From assembly GCA_016235445.1 (NCBI GenBank), contig JACRLB010000015.1, positions 124,001-188,000 on the forward strand: 64,000 bases of DNA, given 5' to 3'. The position numbers were made by a program, and so were the translations under genes. The stretch comes from Chloroflexota bacterium. GTDB lineage: Bacteria > Chloroflexota > Anaerolineae > Anaerolineales > Villigracilaceae. Positions 7,499 to 15,075 of this stretch are shown here, piece after piece. Below the pieces are notes generated by a model. That model saw only the letters and a program-made list of their open reading frames with translations, was not told the DNA's origin and searched no databases. Each line of letters opens with the position of its first letter. Positions within the stretch are counted from its first letter, which is position 1.

Positions 7499-8362
7499 CT
7501 ACTCCCTTTTCTTCAATTCCGCCCTCGTCAACAAAATGACCGCGGCCAAAATCAACCCGCCGCCGAGCAGGACGATGGGGAGGAGTCTGTCGCCAAAAAG
7601 CCACGCGGCGAGCAGGACGGTGACGATGGGTTCCAGTGTGGAGAGCATGGCCGCGTTGGTGGGGCCGACCCGCTCCAGCCCTGCCAGAAATGTGACCACG
7701 GGAATGATGGTGGAGACGACGATGATTCCCAGCATGGCGAGCCAGCCTGAGTTGCTCGCAGGCAAGTGCGCGCCGTTGACGAAGGTCAACAGCCCATAGA
7801 CTGCGCCAGCGGAGGCGAAGATCACCGTGGACGATTGCACCGCCGTGACATGCTTCATCACGTTCGTGCCGACGATGATGTAGATGGAGTAGATCAACGC
7901 GGCGGCAATCGCCATGAGCGCGCCGATCAACATTCCGCTGACGGGGCCGACGGTGAGGGCTGTGCCTGTCAGCGCGAGGAGGAGGGCAATGATTTTTATG
8001 GAGGTTATTTTTTCGCGCAGGAAGATGACCGAGAGGATGGAAACGAAGAATGGATAGAGATAGAGCAGTAATGCCACCAGTCCTGCGGAGGCGTAGTTGA
8101 TGGCTGTCAGGTAGAGGAAGGATTGGCCGACGTATCCCAGCGCACCCATGCCGATGAGTTGCGCGAGAATGCTTCGGCGGGGGAAATGCTCTTTGCGCAG
8201 AAGCAGGATGACGGTCATGAATGAGGCGGAGATTCCAAATCGTAAAAAGAGGACGGTGTAAATATCCATGCCGTCGTTGTAGGCGAATTTGCCGAAGATG
8301 GCGAGAGTCCCAAAGAAGGCGGCGGAGATGGCGATGAGCAGGATGCCGCTGAGTCGATTCAT
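7499..8362 (-). CDS. EamA-family (DMT superfamily) transporter
   Basis: A 287-residue membrane protein with about ten hydrophobic segments in two EamA repeats, as in drug/metabolite exporters. The first repeat starts LSGILLIAISAAFFGTLAIF. Near the C-terminus, RVGPTNAAMLSTLEPIVTVL matches the conserved helix of the second repeat. ATG at 8362 overlaps the preceding glycosyltransferase stop (ATGA), so the two are probably cotranslated. A longer reading frame upstream lies wholly inside the neighbour and was not used. The substrate is unknown. Confidence 0.88.
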   Translation of the reverse strand: MNRLSGILLIAISAAFFGTLAIFGKFAYNDGMDIYTVLFLRFGISASFMTVILLLRKEHFPRRSILAQLIGMGALGYVGQSFLYLTAINYASAGLVALLLYLYPFFVSILSVIFLREKITSIKIIALLLALTGTALTVGPVSGMLIGALMAIAAALIYSIYIIVGTNVMKHVTAVQSSTVIFASAGAVYGLLTFVNGAHLPASNSGWLAMLGIIVVSTIIPVVTFLAGLERVGPTNAAMLSTLEPIVTVLLAAWLFGDRLLPIVLLGGGLILAAVILLTRAELKKRE

Positions 8363-9408
8363 TTCATGTCCAAAAGAAATTTGCGGATTTGATGCGCGGT
8401 TTCGTTCCACGAGGGTTGTTGGGTGTAACGCTTGCGCGCGTTGATGGAAAGTTGCGTGAGCAGGTTTCGATCTTGCGCGAGGGCGGCGATGTGTTGCGCG
8501 AGGGTGGTTGAGTCATTTGGTTCGATGAGATAGCCTGTCTTTCCATGTTCGATGATTTCGCGCGCCGCGCCTGCGGTTGTGCCAATGGCGGGCAGGCCAA
8601 AGCCCATGCCTTCGAGGTAGACGATGCCAAAGCCTTCATACGAGGATGGGACGACGAGGATGTGGGCTTGCTGAAGTTTTTGTTTGAGGGGCTGGTTATT
8701 GAGTGAAGAGTGAAATGTGACGTGTGATGAGAGGTGGTTGTCTGTGACGAACTTCTGCATTTGTTTGGCGTAGTTGGGTTCGATGGCGGGGGAGCCGACG
8801 ATGTCGAGGATGATGGATGAAGGATGAAGGATGAGGAGCGCATGGAGTAACGTATGAAGTCCTTTGCGTTCCATGATGTTGCCGAGGAAGAGAATTCTCA
8901 ATTCTTTCTTCTTTCCTCTTTCTTCCATCGCCCCTTCTGAGATTGCATTCCCAAACCGATCTGTGGGCGGATATGCCACCACGGACGGTTTCATATTAAT
9001 CATTAATCCATTCACCACGCTTTTGGTTGTTTGCGAATTGAAAATGAATCCGTCTGCGCTATTTAAATATTTTTTTTCCACGATGCGGTAAAGATCGTTC
9101 TGCCATTTGGGGCGCAGTTCGGAACAGCGCAAATGATGGACGAGGCTGATGACAGGGCAGGGGTGTTTCCCAAGATTTGCGCCAATGAGCGAGGGATGAT
9201 TCAATTCGTCTTGAATCAGGATGTCTAAATTGGGCGGCAACTTAAACGAAAAATTATCTGTGAGATGCGCGGCGTAATTCCGCCAGGGCAGTGAGATGAT
9301 CTCCACCGTATCGCCTTGCGCGCGGAGATATTCCACCAGCAGGCGGTCGTACATGTATCCGCCGCTGAGGGTGTCAAGCGAGCCGTAAATCACGAATCCT
9401 AATTTCAT
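8359..9408 (-). CDS. GT4-family glycosyltransferase
   Basis: A 349-residue GT-B retaining glycosyltransferase. The C-terminal nucleotide-sugar domain shows LFLGNIMERKGLHTLL, VVPSSYEGFGIVYLEGM and GAAREIIEHGKTGYLI, with the EX7E pattern of GT4. Acceptor and donor are unknown. Several low-complexity segments coincide with heptamer DNA repeats: LLILHPSSIIL at 8805-8842 (GGATGAA units) and the stretch around 8700-8735 (GAGTGAA/GTGTGAT units). These look like repeats absorbed in frame in surface loops. It overlaps the EamA gene by 4 bp. Confidence 0.88.
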   Translation of the reverse strand: MKLGFVIYGSLDTLSGGYMYDRLLVEYLRAQGDTVEIISLPWRNYAAHLTDNFSFKLPPNLDILIQDELNHPSLIGANLGKHPCPVISLVHHLRCSELRPKWQNDLYRIVEKKYLNSADGFIFNSQTTKSVVNGLMINMKPSVVAYPPTDRFGNAISEGAMEERGKKKELRILFLGNIMERKGLHTLLHALLILHPSSIILDIVGSPAIEPNYAKQMQKFVTDNHLSSHVTFHSSLNNQPLKQKLQQAHILVVPSSYEGFGIVYLEGMGFGLPAIGTTAGAAREIIEHGKTGYLIEPNDSTTLAQHIAALAQDRNLLTQLSINARKRYTQQPSWNETAHQIRKFLLDMK

Positions 9409-9409
9409 G

Positions 9410-9462
9410 TTGAAAGTTGAAAGTTGTAAGGTTTAAACTTTCAACTTGTAAACCTTTCAACA
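9410..9462. repeat. Heptamer repeat hairpin (GTTGAAA units)
   Basis: GTTGAAA is repeated and then mirrored by CTTTCAA units, forming a hairpin between the GT4 gene and the PTPS-like gene. It overlaps the last codons of the latter. Confidence 0.7.
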
Positions 9463-9827
9463 GAATATGCCGCCCAGGCATTCTCGTGCTCCCACAATAC
9501 GACCTTGAGCCTGGAGATATTTTTAGCTTGGATGCGTTCGTTCAAGGTCATAGCCAGAATTCGGGAAAAATGTTCAATGGATGGATTCAAGCCTGCGAAC
9601 TCGGGCTTTTCATTTAACATCTGTTCTTTGTAATAGCCAACCACTTCGTCGAGATGTTTTTCCACATCCACAATGTCCACGAGGTAGCCGTGCTGGTCGA
9701 GGTCATTGCCTTTGAGTTGCAGTTCAAGGATGTAATGATGGGAGTTCGGGAAGTTCTCTGGCCCCCAGTCTCCGCCGATCAAAAAGTGACGGGCAATGAA
9801 TTCTCTGCGTACTGCAAGGGTGTACAT
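9441..9827 (-). CDS. 6-pyruvoyl-tetrahydropterin synthase/QueD-like protein with altered active site
   Basis: A 128-residue T-fold protein of the PTPS/QueD family, recognised from REFIARHF (first zinc His), HHYILELQLKG, HGYLVDIVDVEKHLDEVV, NPSIEHFSRIL and the closing WEHENAWAAY strand. The catalytic Cys and first His of the usual CxxxHGH motif are not found: the aligned region reads ENFPNSHHY, putting Glu at the Cys position, as reported for PTPS-III enzymes, and Asn at one zinc ligand. It may make a different pterin or be non-catalytic. It sits between a GT4 gene and a zinc-type dehydrogenase on the same strand. Confidence 0.78.
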   Translation of the reverse strand: MYTLAVRREFIARHFLIGGDWGPENFPNSHHYILELQLKGNDLDQHGYLVDIVDVEKHLDEVVGYYKEQMLNEKPEFAGLNPSIEHFSRILAMTLNERIQAKNISRLKVVLWEHENAWAAYSVERFTS

Positions 9828-9856
9828 GCGGCGCTCCTGTGTAAAAGTGTCAGGTG

Positions 9857-10864
9857 TCAGGTGGGGGTTTGACGGCCTGCAAAATTAAAAACAACCTGTA
9901 TCGTCTCCTGTGGATTTTCGTCCAGCAGTTGATAGGCTTTGCTTGCTTCCTCAATCGGAAAGTGATGTGTGATCCATTTTTCAGGTTGGATGCGTTTCAA
10001 CGCCTCCCAGGCAACCTCGAACCTGCGGGGTTTGTCCCATCTTCCACTTAACTCTGGCGAGATCGTGCTCACTTGAGATGAGATCAACCTGATGCGCGAG
10101 CGGTGGAATGCGCCGCCGAGATCGATCTCGGCGCGTTTCTGTCCGTACCAGGAGCCGATGACAACCCGTCCGCTGAAGGCAGTTAATTCAATGGCATCGT
10201 TCAACGCGGAAGGGGAGCCGCTGAGTTCGAAGACCAGGTCAAAGGTTGAAGGTTGAAGGTCTTGAACTAAAAGACTTTTGACCTTTGACCTTTCACCTTC
10301 AACTTGCAACGCCTTTTGTCTCAACTCAAACCGATCCACCGTCACCAAATTTTCCAGCGGAAATTCACTTAATAATGAGGCGGTCAATAAGCCCACCACT
10401 CCCTGCCCCAAAACCAAAACGCGCTCACCTAAAATGGGAGCGCCATCCTGCACCAGATTCACGGCGGTTTCCATGTTTGGGAGGAAGCAGGCGTTTTCGG
10501 GGGCAAGCCCTTCGGGCAAAAGGATGAGGGATGAATGATGAAGGATGAAGTGTGATGTGTGCGGTTGAAATGCAAAAACAAGTTCATTCAACCATCCTCC
10601 ATTAACCATTTTCCCCAGTTCCACCACTCGCCCCACACACGCATACCCATACGCCAGCGGATAGTTCAAGTCACTGCTAAAAGCATCGTGAGAATCTGCC
10701 AGGTGCGGGAACTGTCCGCGATACACCAGCATCTCCGTCCCTGCGCTGATGGCGGAACAGATGGTCTCCACGAGGATTTCATCATCTTTCAATGGAGGGA
10801 GAATCGTTTCTCGAATCTCAACCTGTTTTGGTGCGGTAAAAAATAAGGTTCTGGCTTTTTGCAT
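9857..10864 (-). CDS. Zinc-type alcohol dehydrogenase-like (MDR superfamily) oxidoreductase
   Basis: A 335-residue medium-chain dehydrogenase/reductase-like protein. The N-terminal GroES-like domain has ETICSAISAGTEMLVYRGQF and YGYACVGRVVELG. The Rossmann domain has RVLVLGQGVVGLLTASLL. The spacing of the usual structural zinc cysteines is not seen, so it is probably a BchC-like or zinc-lacking subgroup. ATG at 10864 begins MQKARTLFF; a longer upstream frame runs into the M1 repeat and is rejected. Two peptide segments, SHFILHHSSLILLPEG (near 10510-10560) and the region encoded by 10235-10300, derive from heptamer repeats in frame. It probably forms a unit with the PTPS-like gene. Confidence 0.82.
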   Translation of the reverse strand: MQKARTLFFTAPKQVEIRETILPPLKDDEILVETICSAISAGTEMLVYRGQFPHLADSHDAFSSDLNYPLAYGYACVGRVVELGKMVNGGWLNELVFAFQPHTSHFILHHSSLILLPEGLAPENACFLPNMETAVNLVQDGAPILGERVLVLGQGVVGLLTASLLSEFPLENLVTVDRFELRQKALQVEGERSKVKSLLVQDLQPSTFDLVFELSGSPSALNDAIELTAFSGRVVIGSWYGQKRAEIDLGGAFHRSRIRLISSQVSTISPELSGRWDKPRRFEVAWEALKRIQPEKWITHHFPIEEASKAYQLLDENPQETIQVVFNFAGRQTPT

Positions 10865-10913
10865 GGCACGAAGTTTAACATAAAAGGCGGCTGTTGCTTT
10901 TGCAACGGCCGCC

Positions 10914-11073
10914 TGTGTGCAAGCAAAGGTTGTTAGCATTTCCCTTTTCCCTCACCCCAAGTATGAAGACTTTTCGCCGTGTCGACTCCCCCCTCTCCCT
11001 GAGGGAGAGGGCAGGGTGAGGGGTGTTCACAGCCCAGCGAACAATCTACCTCCCCTGACAACCTTTGCTTGCA
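10914..11073. mobile_element. MITE-like element family M1, copy A
   Basis: A 160-bp non-coding element with terminal inverted repeats TGTGCAAGCAAAGGTTGT and an internal CCCTCTCC-GGAGAGGG hairpin. The flanks ACGGCCGCC (10905-10913) and ACAGCCGCC (11074-11082) are a likely target duplication with one mismatch. The insertion split a GC-rich hairpin (GGCGGCTGTTGC at 10886 on) downstream of the PilZ gene. Confidence 0.88.
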
Positions 11074-11107
11074 ACAGCCGCCTTTATTCCTGCCTGAAAC
11101 CTGAAAC

Positions 11108-11494
11108 CTATAACTTCATCCCCGGCTTGGGTGGATAATTCGGCGTATCGCGGCGAAACTCGTAATTCTTGAGGATCTCTTCGATCATCGTCTTTTGTTC
11201 AGGGCTTATTTCCTTGAACTCGAACCCGATATTGAAAAATTGCGGGCTGAGGTCCTGCTGGCACCACACCACCCGCACAGGGATGGTCATGCGCGCGGCC
11301 TGAGTGTTTGGCAGGTCAGGCAGTTCCATGGAAATTGTAAGCTCCGTGTTTTCCGTCATAGTCCGCTCCCCAATCACCATTGCGCCATGCAAATTCATGT
11401 CTCCCAGATAGCCGAGCAAAAAGCCTCCATACAAGTCAAAGACCTGTGTGTATGCCATCAAATTTTTACGTTCTTCTTTTCTTCTTTCTTTCAT
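11108..11494 (-). CDS. PilZ-domain protein (putative c-di-GMP receptor)
   Basis: A 128-residue single-domain PilZ protein. The two binding motifs are visible: an Arg-rich RRKEERKNL near the N-terminus (RxxxR) and DMNLHGAMVIG (D/NxSxxG-like, with Leu for Ser). The rest is a beta-barrel pattern ending in GFEFKEISPEQKTMI. It would bind cyclic di-GMP and relay it to motility or polysaccharide functions. The Ser to Leu change may weaken binding. It diverges from the PIG-L gene. Confidence 0.82.
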   Translation of the reverse strand: MKERRKEERKNLMAYTQVFDLYGGFLLGYLGDMNLHGAMVIGERTMTENTELTISMELPDLPNTQAARMTIPVRVVWCQQDLSPQFFNIGFEFKEISPEQKTMIEEILKNYEFRRDTPNYPPKPGMKL

Positions 11495-11571
11495 CAGCCC
11501 TCGCGTGTATCCATCCAGTTTACATGAACTCCCGTCGAAACTTCATTACCGTTTTGTGGTAAAAATGCCCG

Positions 11572-12297
11572 ATGCGCTGGATATATATTTCCCCTCATCT
11601 CGACGACGCCGCACTCTCCGCAGGCGGTTTGATTTACGAACAAACGCGCTCAGGCATTCAAGTTGAAATCTGGACCCTCCTCTGCGGTTTTCCCCCAAAC
11701 GAAGAGCTTTCTCCCTACGCTCAATTGCTCCATCACGGGTGGGGGATTGCCTCGGCAGATGAACTCATCCGCGCCCGCCGTGCAGAGGATGAACGCGCCT
11801 GCCAAATCCTCGGCGCAAAGCCAGTCTATTTTGATTATCTCGATTGCATCTACCGCCGCGGCAAAAATGATGACTGGCTCTACGGCTATATCTTCGTGCC
11901 CCCGCATGACGACGAAGCGGACTTGCCCGCTCGAATCGCAGAATCCATTTCCGCCCGCCTCCACCCGACCGACCAACTGGTCTGCCAACTGGGGCTTGGT
12001 TCCCACGTTGACCATATCCTCGTCCGCCAGGCCGTGGAATTGCTCCAGCGTCCACTGCTGTATTACGCCGACATCCCCTATCTCTTCAAAGCCCCCGAGG
12101 AGCTGAGTCCGCACACGGCTGGGATGAAGGCGAATGCCCATTCGGTGGGCGAAGCAGGCCTAAAGTCATGGCAGGAGGCGGTGGCGGTTTACGAATCCCA
12201 AATCTCCAGCCTGTTTGATAGTCCAGAGGATATGCGTTCCAAAATCCAGAAATATTGGTTCGAAAATGGCGGAATTCACCTGTGGTCTTCTGCCTAG
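11572..12297 (+). CDS. PIG-L (LmbE-like) family deacetylase
   Basis: A 241-residue zinc-dependent N-acetylglucosaminyl deacetylase-like protein. The signature SPHLDDAALSAGG (PHxDD) is at residues 7-19 and GSHVDHILVRQAVE (HxxH-type zinc ligand block) near residue 143. Such enzymes deacetylate GlcNAc conjugates in glycolipid or thiol biosynthesis; the substrate is unknown. No Shine-Dalgarno motif is visible; TAAAAA lies 6 nt before the ATG. Confidence 0.88.
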   Translation: MRWIYISPHLDDAALSAGGLIYEQTRSGIQVEIWTLLCGFPPNEELSPYAQLLHHGWGIASADELIRARRAEDERACQILGAKPVYFDYLDCIYRRGKNDDWLYGYIFVPPHDDEADLPARIAESISARLHPTDQLVCQLGLGSHVDHILVRQAVELLQRPLLYYADIPYLFKAPEELSPHTAGMKANAHSVGEAGLKSWQEAVAVYESQISSLFDSPEDMRSKIQKYWFENGGIHLWSSA

Positions 12298-12337
12298 ACA
12301 AATAATTACATAAGACTTGCGCAGTTCAAAATCTTTT

Positions 12338-12420
12338 AGCCGCGAATTACACGAATTTTCGCGAATTTCTTAAATAATTCGTGCGAATTCGCGAAATTCG
12401 CGGCAATTCTTGTGGTCTTG
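12338..12420. repeat. Intergenic hairpin built of CGCGAATT-type tandem units
   Basis: Units such as GCGAATTACAC, GAATTTTCGC and their complements are arranged as a long imperfect inverted repeat between the PIG-L gene and greA. The same unit type recurs at 20074-20160. Confidence 0.75.
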
Positions 12421-12458
12421 TGTAATTCCTAATTACAATAGAACAATAAATTTGCCAC

Positions 12459-12487
12459 TTGAATCTGCTTTTGAATCATGATATAGT
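12459..12487 (+). promoter_or_regulatory. Predicted housekeeping promoter of greA
   Basis: TTGAAT (12459-12464) and TATAGT (12482-12487) are separated by 17 bp, about 95 bp upstream of the greA ATG. Confidence 0.65.
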
Positions 12488-12580
12488 AAGCGCGACTTTC
12501 CGGACCATACCACCGGAAATTTTTAATCACTTGCATCTCTGATCCAGAGATGCAAAATACTATTAGAGCAGGACAATACA

Positions 12581-13051
12581 ATGACAACCAATTTCCTTAC
12601 CAAAGAGGGCTTTCAGAAGCTTCAAGAGGAACTGGATCATCTACGTACAACCAAACGCATGGAAGTGGCCGCAAGGCTGCATGAGGCGATGGAAGGCGGG
12701 GAGTTGATCGAAAATGCGGAATACGAGGCCGCCAAGAACGAGCAGGCTTTCGTGGAAGGACGCATTCAGGAATTGGATCTTCTGCTCGCCACCGCGCAAA
12801 TTATCGAAGAGAACGGCAAGGGCAAAAAGACGGATGCCATTCAGGTCGGCACCAAAGTGACCATCAAAGAAGGCAACTTTGAGGCGGAGACCTTCATCAT
12901 CGTGGGCGCGGCGGAAGCCAACCCGCGCGAGGGCAAAATCTCCAACGAGTCTCCGATTGGCAAATCCATTTTGGGGCATAAAGTGGGCGAGAGCGTAAAG
13001 GTGGAAACCCCCGGCGGCACCTACAACGTTAAGATCATCAAAGTCGGCTAA
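12581..13051 (+). CDS. greA: Transcription elongation factor GreA
   Basis: This 156-residue factor rescues backtracked RNA polymerase by stimulating transcript cleavage through the secondary channel. The N-terminal coiled coil (about 1-75) carries the acidic tip in ELIENAEYEAAKNEQ, and the C-terminal FKBP-like domain includes SPIGKSILGHKVGESVKV. The length is standard. It has its own promoter and a strong terminator and is followed by lysS, an arrangement seen in several bacteria. Confidence 0.95.
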   Translation: MTTNFLTKEGFQKLQEELDHLRTTKRMEVAARLHEAMEGGELIENAEYEAAKNEQAFVEGRIQELDLLLATAQIIEENGKGKKTDAIQVGTKVTIKEGNFEAETFIIVGAAEANPREGKISNESPIGKSILGHKVGESVKVETPGGTYNVKIIKVG

Positions 13052-13072
13052 AAACAGGACGCGCATCTTTTG

Positions 13073-13109
13073 CCCCGCGTCCAATTTGTATTGGACGCGG
13101 GGTTTTTTT
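13073..13109 (+). terminator. Rho-independent terminator of greA
   Basis: A 13-bp perfect stem CCCCGCGTCCAAT/ATTGGACGCGGGG with a 4-nt loop is followed by seven T. Confidence 0.92.
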
Positions 13110-13168
13110 ATTTTGGCCTTAAACCCTTTCTTTCATCTTTCGTCTTTCAGCGGGAGGAAAGATGAAAG

Positions 13169-14716
13169 ATGAAAGAAGAAAACGTTATCATGGCAGAATA
13201 CAACTCCCTTGAAAAAATCAGATTACAGAAATTGGAAGAGCTTCGTGCCGAGGGCGTGGAAGCCTACCCCACCCGCGCCGCGCGCACGCATACCAGCGCG
13301 CAAGCCATTGCCGCATTTGAAGCGGGCGAGGCCAACACCGTGGAAGTGAAAGCCACGCTTGCAGGGCGCATCCGCTCGATGCGCCCCAAGGGAAAACTTG
13401 CCTTCGTTCATATTGAAGATGGCGACGGCAAGATACAGCTATTTCTGCGTATCAACGAAGTGGGCGAAGACCGCCTGGCATTCTTCAACAAGATGTTCGA
13501 CCTCGGCGATTTCATCGAAGTGACGGGCGTCATGATGCGCACAAAAGCCGGGGAAGTATCGCTTCACGTCCACGACTTCAAACTGCTTGCAAAATCAATC
13601 ACCCCTCTCCCCGCTGACAAAGATGTGACTCAGGAAGACGGCACAGTCGTCCGCTACGCTACATTGGACGATCCCGAAATCCGCGCCCGTCAGCGCTACG
13701 CCGATCTTGCCGTCAATCCCGATGTGCGCGAGACTTTCCGCAAGCGCGCGAAACTGGTCAAGTCGTTGCGGACTTTCCTCGACGACCATGATTTTCTCGA
13801 AGTGGAAACGCCCATCCTTCAGCCGTTGTATGGCGGCGCGGCGGCTCGTCCGTTCACGACACATCACAACGAACTCGAACAGGACATGTACCTACGTATT
13901 TCCTTCGAGCTATATCTCAAGCGATTGCTGGTCGGCAATCTGGAGCGTGTTTACGAAATTGGGCGTGACTTTCGCAACGAAGGCGTTTCTTTCAAGCACA
14001 ACCCTGAATTCACCCAGCTTGAGTTTTACTGGGCCTACGCAGATTACTTGCAAGTAATGGAACTCACCGAGCAAATGGTCTCCTACGCCGCCGAGCAGGT
14101 GACAGGTTCCACTAAGGTCAAATTTGGCGAGCACGAACTGGAATTCAAACCGCCGTGGAAGCGTCTGGAAATGCGGGTGGGCATTCTCGAAACCAGCGGC
14201 ATAGACATCGCCGAGCACAAAACTGCCGAGGCGTTGTTCAATGCCATTAAACAGAAACAGCCCGGGGCGGCGCCTGACCCGAAGTCCACTCGCGGCAAGT
14301 TGATTGACTTCCTGCTGGGTGAATTCCTCGAGCCTACCCTCATCCAGCCGACCTTCCTTTATAACTATCCGCGAGATATTTCTCCGCTCGCAAAATCCAT
14401 GCCAGGCGATCCGCTGACCGTGGAGCGTTTTGAAGGCTATGTAGCAGGCTTTGAGCTATGCAACGCCTTCACCGAGTTGAACGACCCGCTCGATCAGGAA
14501 CAACGCTTCCTCGAAATGGGCCGCGACTACGAAGCCGACGACGAAGAGAAGCACCCGCTCGATGAAGATTACCTGCGCGCCATGCGCTACGGAATGCCCC
14601 CCAACGGCGGCTTCGGCATGGGTGTGGATCGCCTCGCCATGGTGCTGACGGATAAACATTCCATCCGCGAAGTGCTCTTGTTCCCTGCTCTTCGCAAGGA
14701 AGAGTTTGGCGAATAA
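13169..14716 (+). CDS. lysS: Lysyl-tRNA synthetase (class II)
   Basis: A class II aminoacyl-tRNA synthetase charging tRNA-Lys. It has an N-terminal OB fold (about 60-150), then motif 2 FRNEGVSFKHNPEFTQLEFY and motif 3 GGFGMGVDRLAM near the end; 515 residues is usual. ATG at 13169 is 11 nt after GGGAGG. An alternative in-frame ATG at 13190 (MAEYNSLEKIRLQ) aligns better with typical LysRS starts. The upstream ATG lies in a GATGAAA heptamer repeat, so the first seven residues may be repeat-derived or untranslated. Confidence 0.94.
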   Translation: MKEENVIMAEYNSLEKIRLQKLEELRAEGVEAYPTRAARTHTSAQAIAAFEAGEANTVEVKATLAGRIRSMRPKGKLAFVHIEDGDGKIQLFLRINEVGEDRLAFFNKMFDLGDFIEVTGVMMRTKAGEVSLHVHDFKLLAKSITPLPADKDVTQEDGTVVRYATLDDPEIRARQRYADLAVNPDVRETFRKRAKLVKSLRTFLDDHDFLEVETPILQPLYGGAAARPFTTHHNELEQDMYLRISFELYLKRLLVGNLERVYEIGRDFRNEGVSFKHNPEFTQLEFYWAYADYLQVMELTEQMVSYAAEQVTGSTKVKFGEHELEFKPPWKRLEMRVGILETSGIDIAEHKTAEALFNAIKQKQPGAAPDPKSTRGKLIDFLLGEFLEPTLIQPTFLYNYPRDISPLAKSMPGDPLTVERFEGYVAGFELCNAFTELNDPLDQEQRFLEMGRDYEADDEEKHPLDEDYLRAMRYGMPPNGGFGMGVDRLAMVLTDKHSIREVLLFPALRKEEFGE

Positions 14717-14720
14717 AATA

Positions 14721-14750
14721 AAGCGACACAGTCCCACTGTGTCGCTTTTT
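14721..14750 (+). terminator. Rho-independent terminator of lysS
   Basis: AAGCGACACAG and CTGTGTCGCTT arms with a 5-nt loop are followed by a T run starting 5 bp after the stop codon. Confidence 0.9.
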
Positions 14751-14751
14751 C

Positions 14752-15055
14752 GTAACTGCTCAGGCAAGCGCCTGCGCGTTCCCTGCCCGCCTGGACGTAA
14801 ACGTCCAGGCTATGTTACAAAGTCGCCTAAGAGAGCGTTTCTTAAGTCCGAATATTGAGAAAGAAAAGAGCATTAACCACAGAGAACACGGAGTCCACAG
14901 AGGCTTTTAAGGTTTTTCTCCGTGCTCTCTGTGCTCTCTGTGGTAAAAAAGCCTTTAAGAAACAGTCTCTAAAGGCGACTAGTCCGCTTTAGCGGACTTT
15001 GTAAAGATAGCCGTAGGCTTTAGCCTACGGCGGAGCAAGGTGATTGAGTAGTTAC
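14752..15055. mobile_element. MITE-like palindromic element family M3, copy 1 (interrupted)
   Basis: The ends read GTAACTGCTCAG and TGAGTAGTTAC. The inside is a string of palindromes: GCCTGGACGTAAACGTCCAGGC, GTCCGCTTTAGCGGAC and GCCGTAGGCTTTAGCCTACGG-type units. A second copy in opposite orientation lies at 46185-46528. Here the palindrome AGTCGCCT/AGGCGACT is split by another hairpin (14831-14970). It fills most of the lysS-kynU gap. Confidence 0.8.
14831..14970. repeat. CACAGAG-type tandem-unit hairpin nested in M3 copy 1
   Basis: Units CCACAGAGAA, CACGGAGT and CCACAGAGG are mirrored by CTCTGTGCTCTCTGTGG. The outer ends, GAGAGCGTTTCTTAA and TTAAGAAACAGTCTC, form a terminal inverted repeat. 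The equivalent palindrome at 46243-46260 is uninterrupted, so this is an insertion. Confidence 0.75.
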
Positions 15056-15075
15056 ATTTTTCCCAGGATAAAAAC

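Noticed and set aside
10865-10939. 25-residue N-terminal extension of the MDR dehydrogenase
   Set aside because: It is encoded by the M1 element end and a GC hairpin. MQKARTLFF at 10864 fits the family start.
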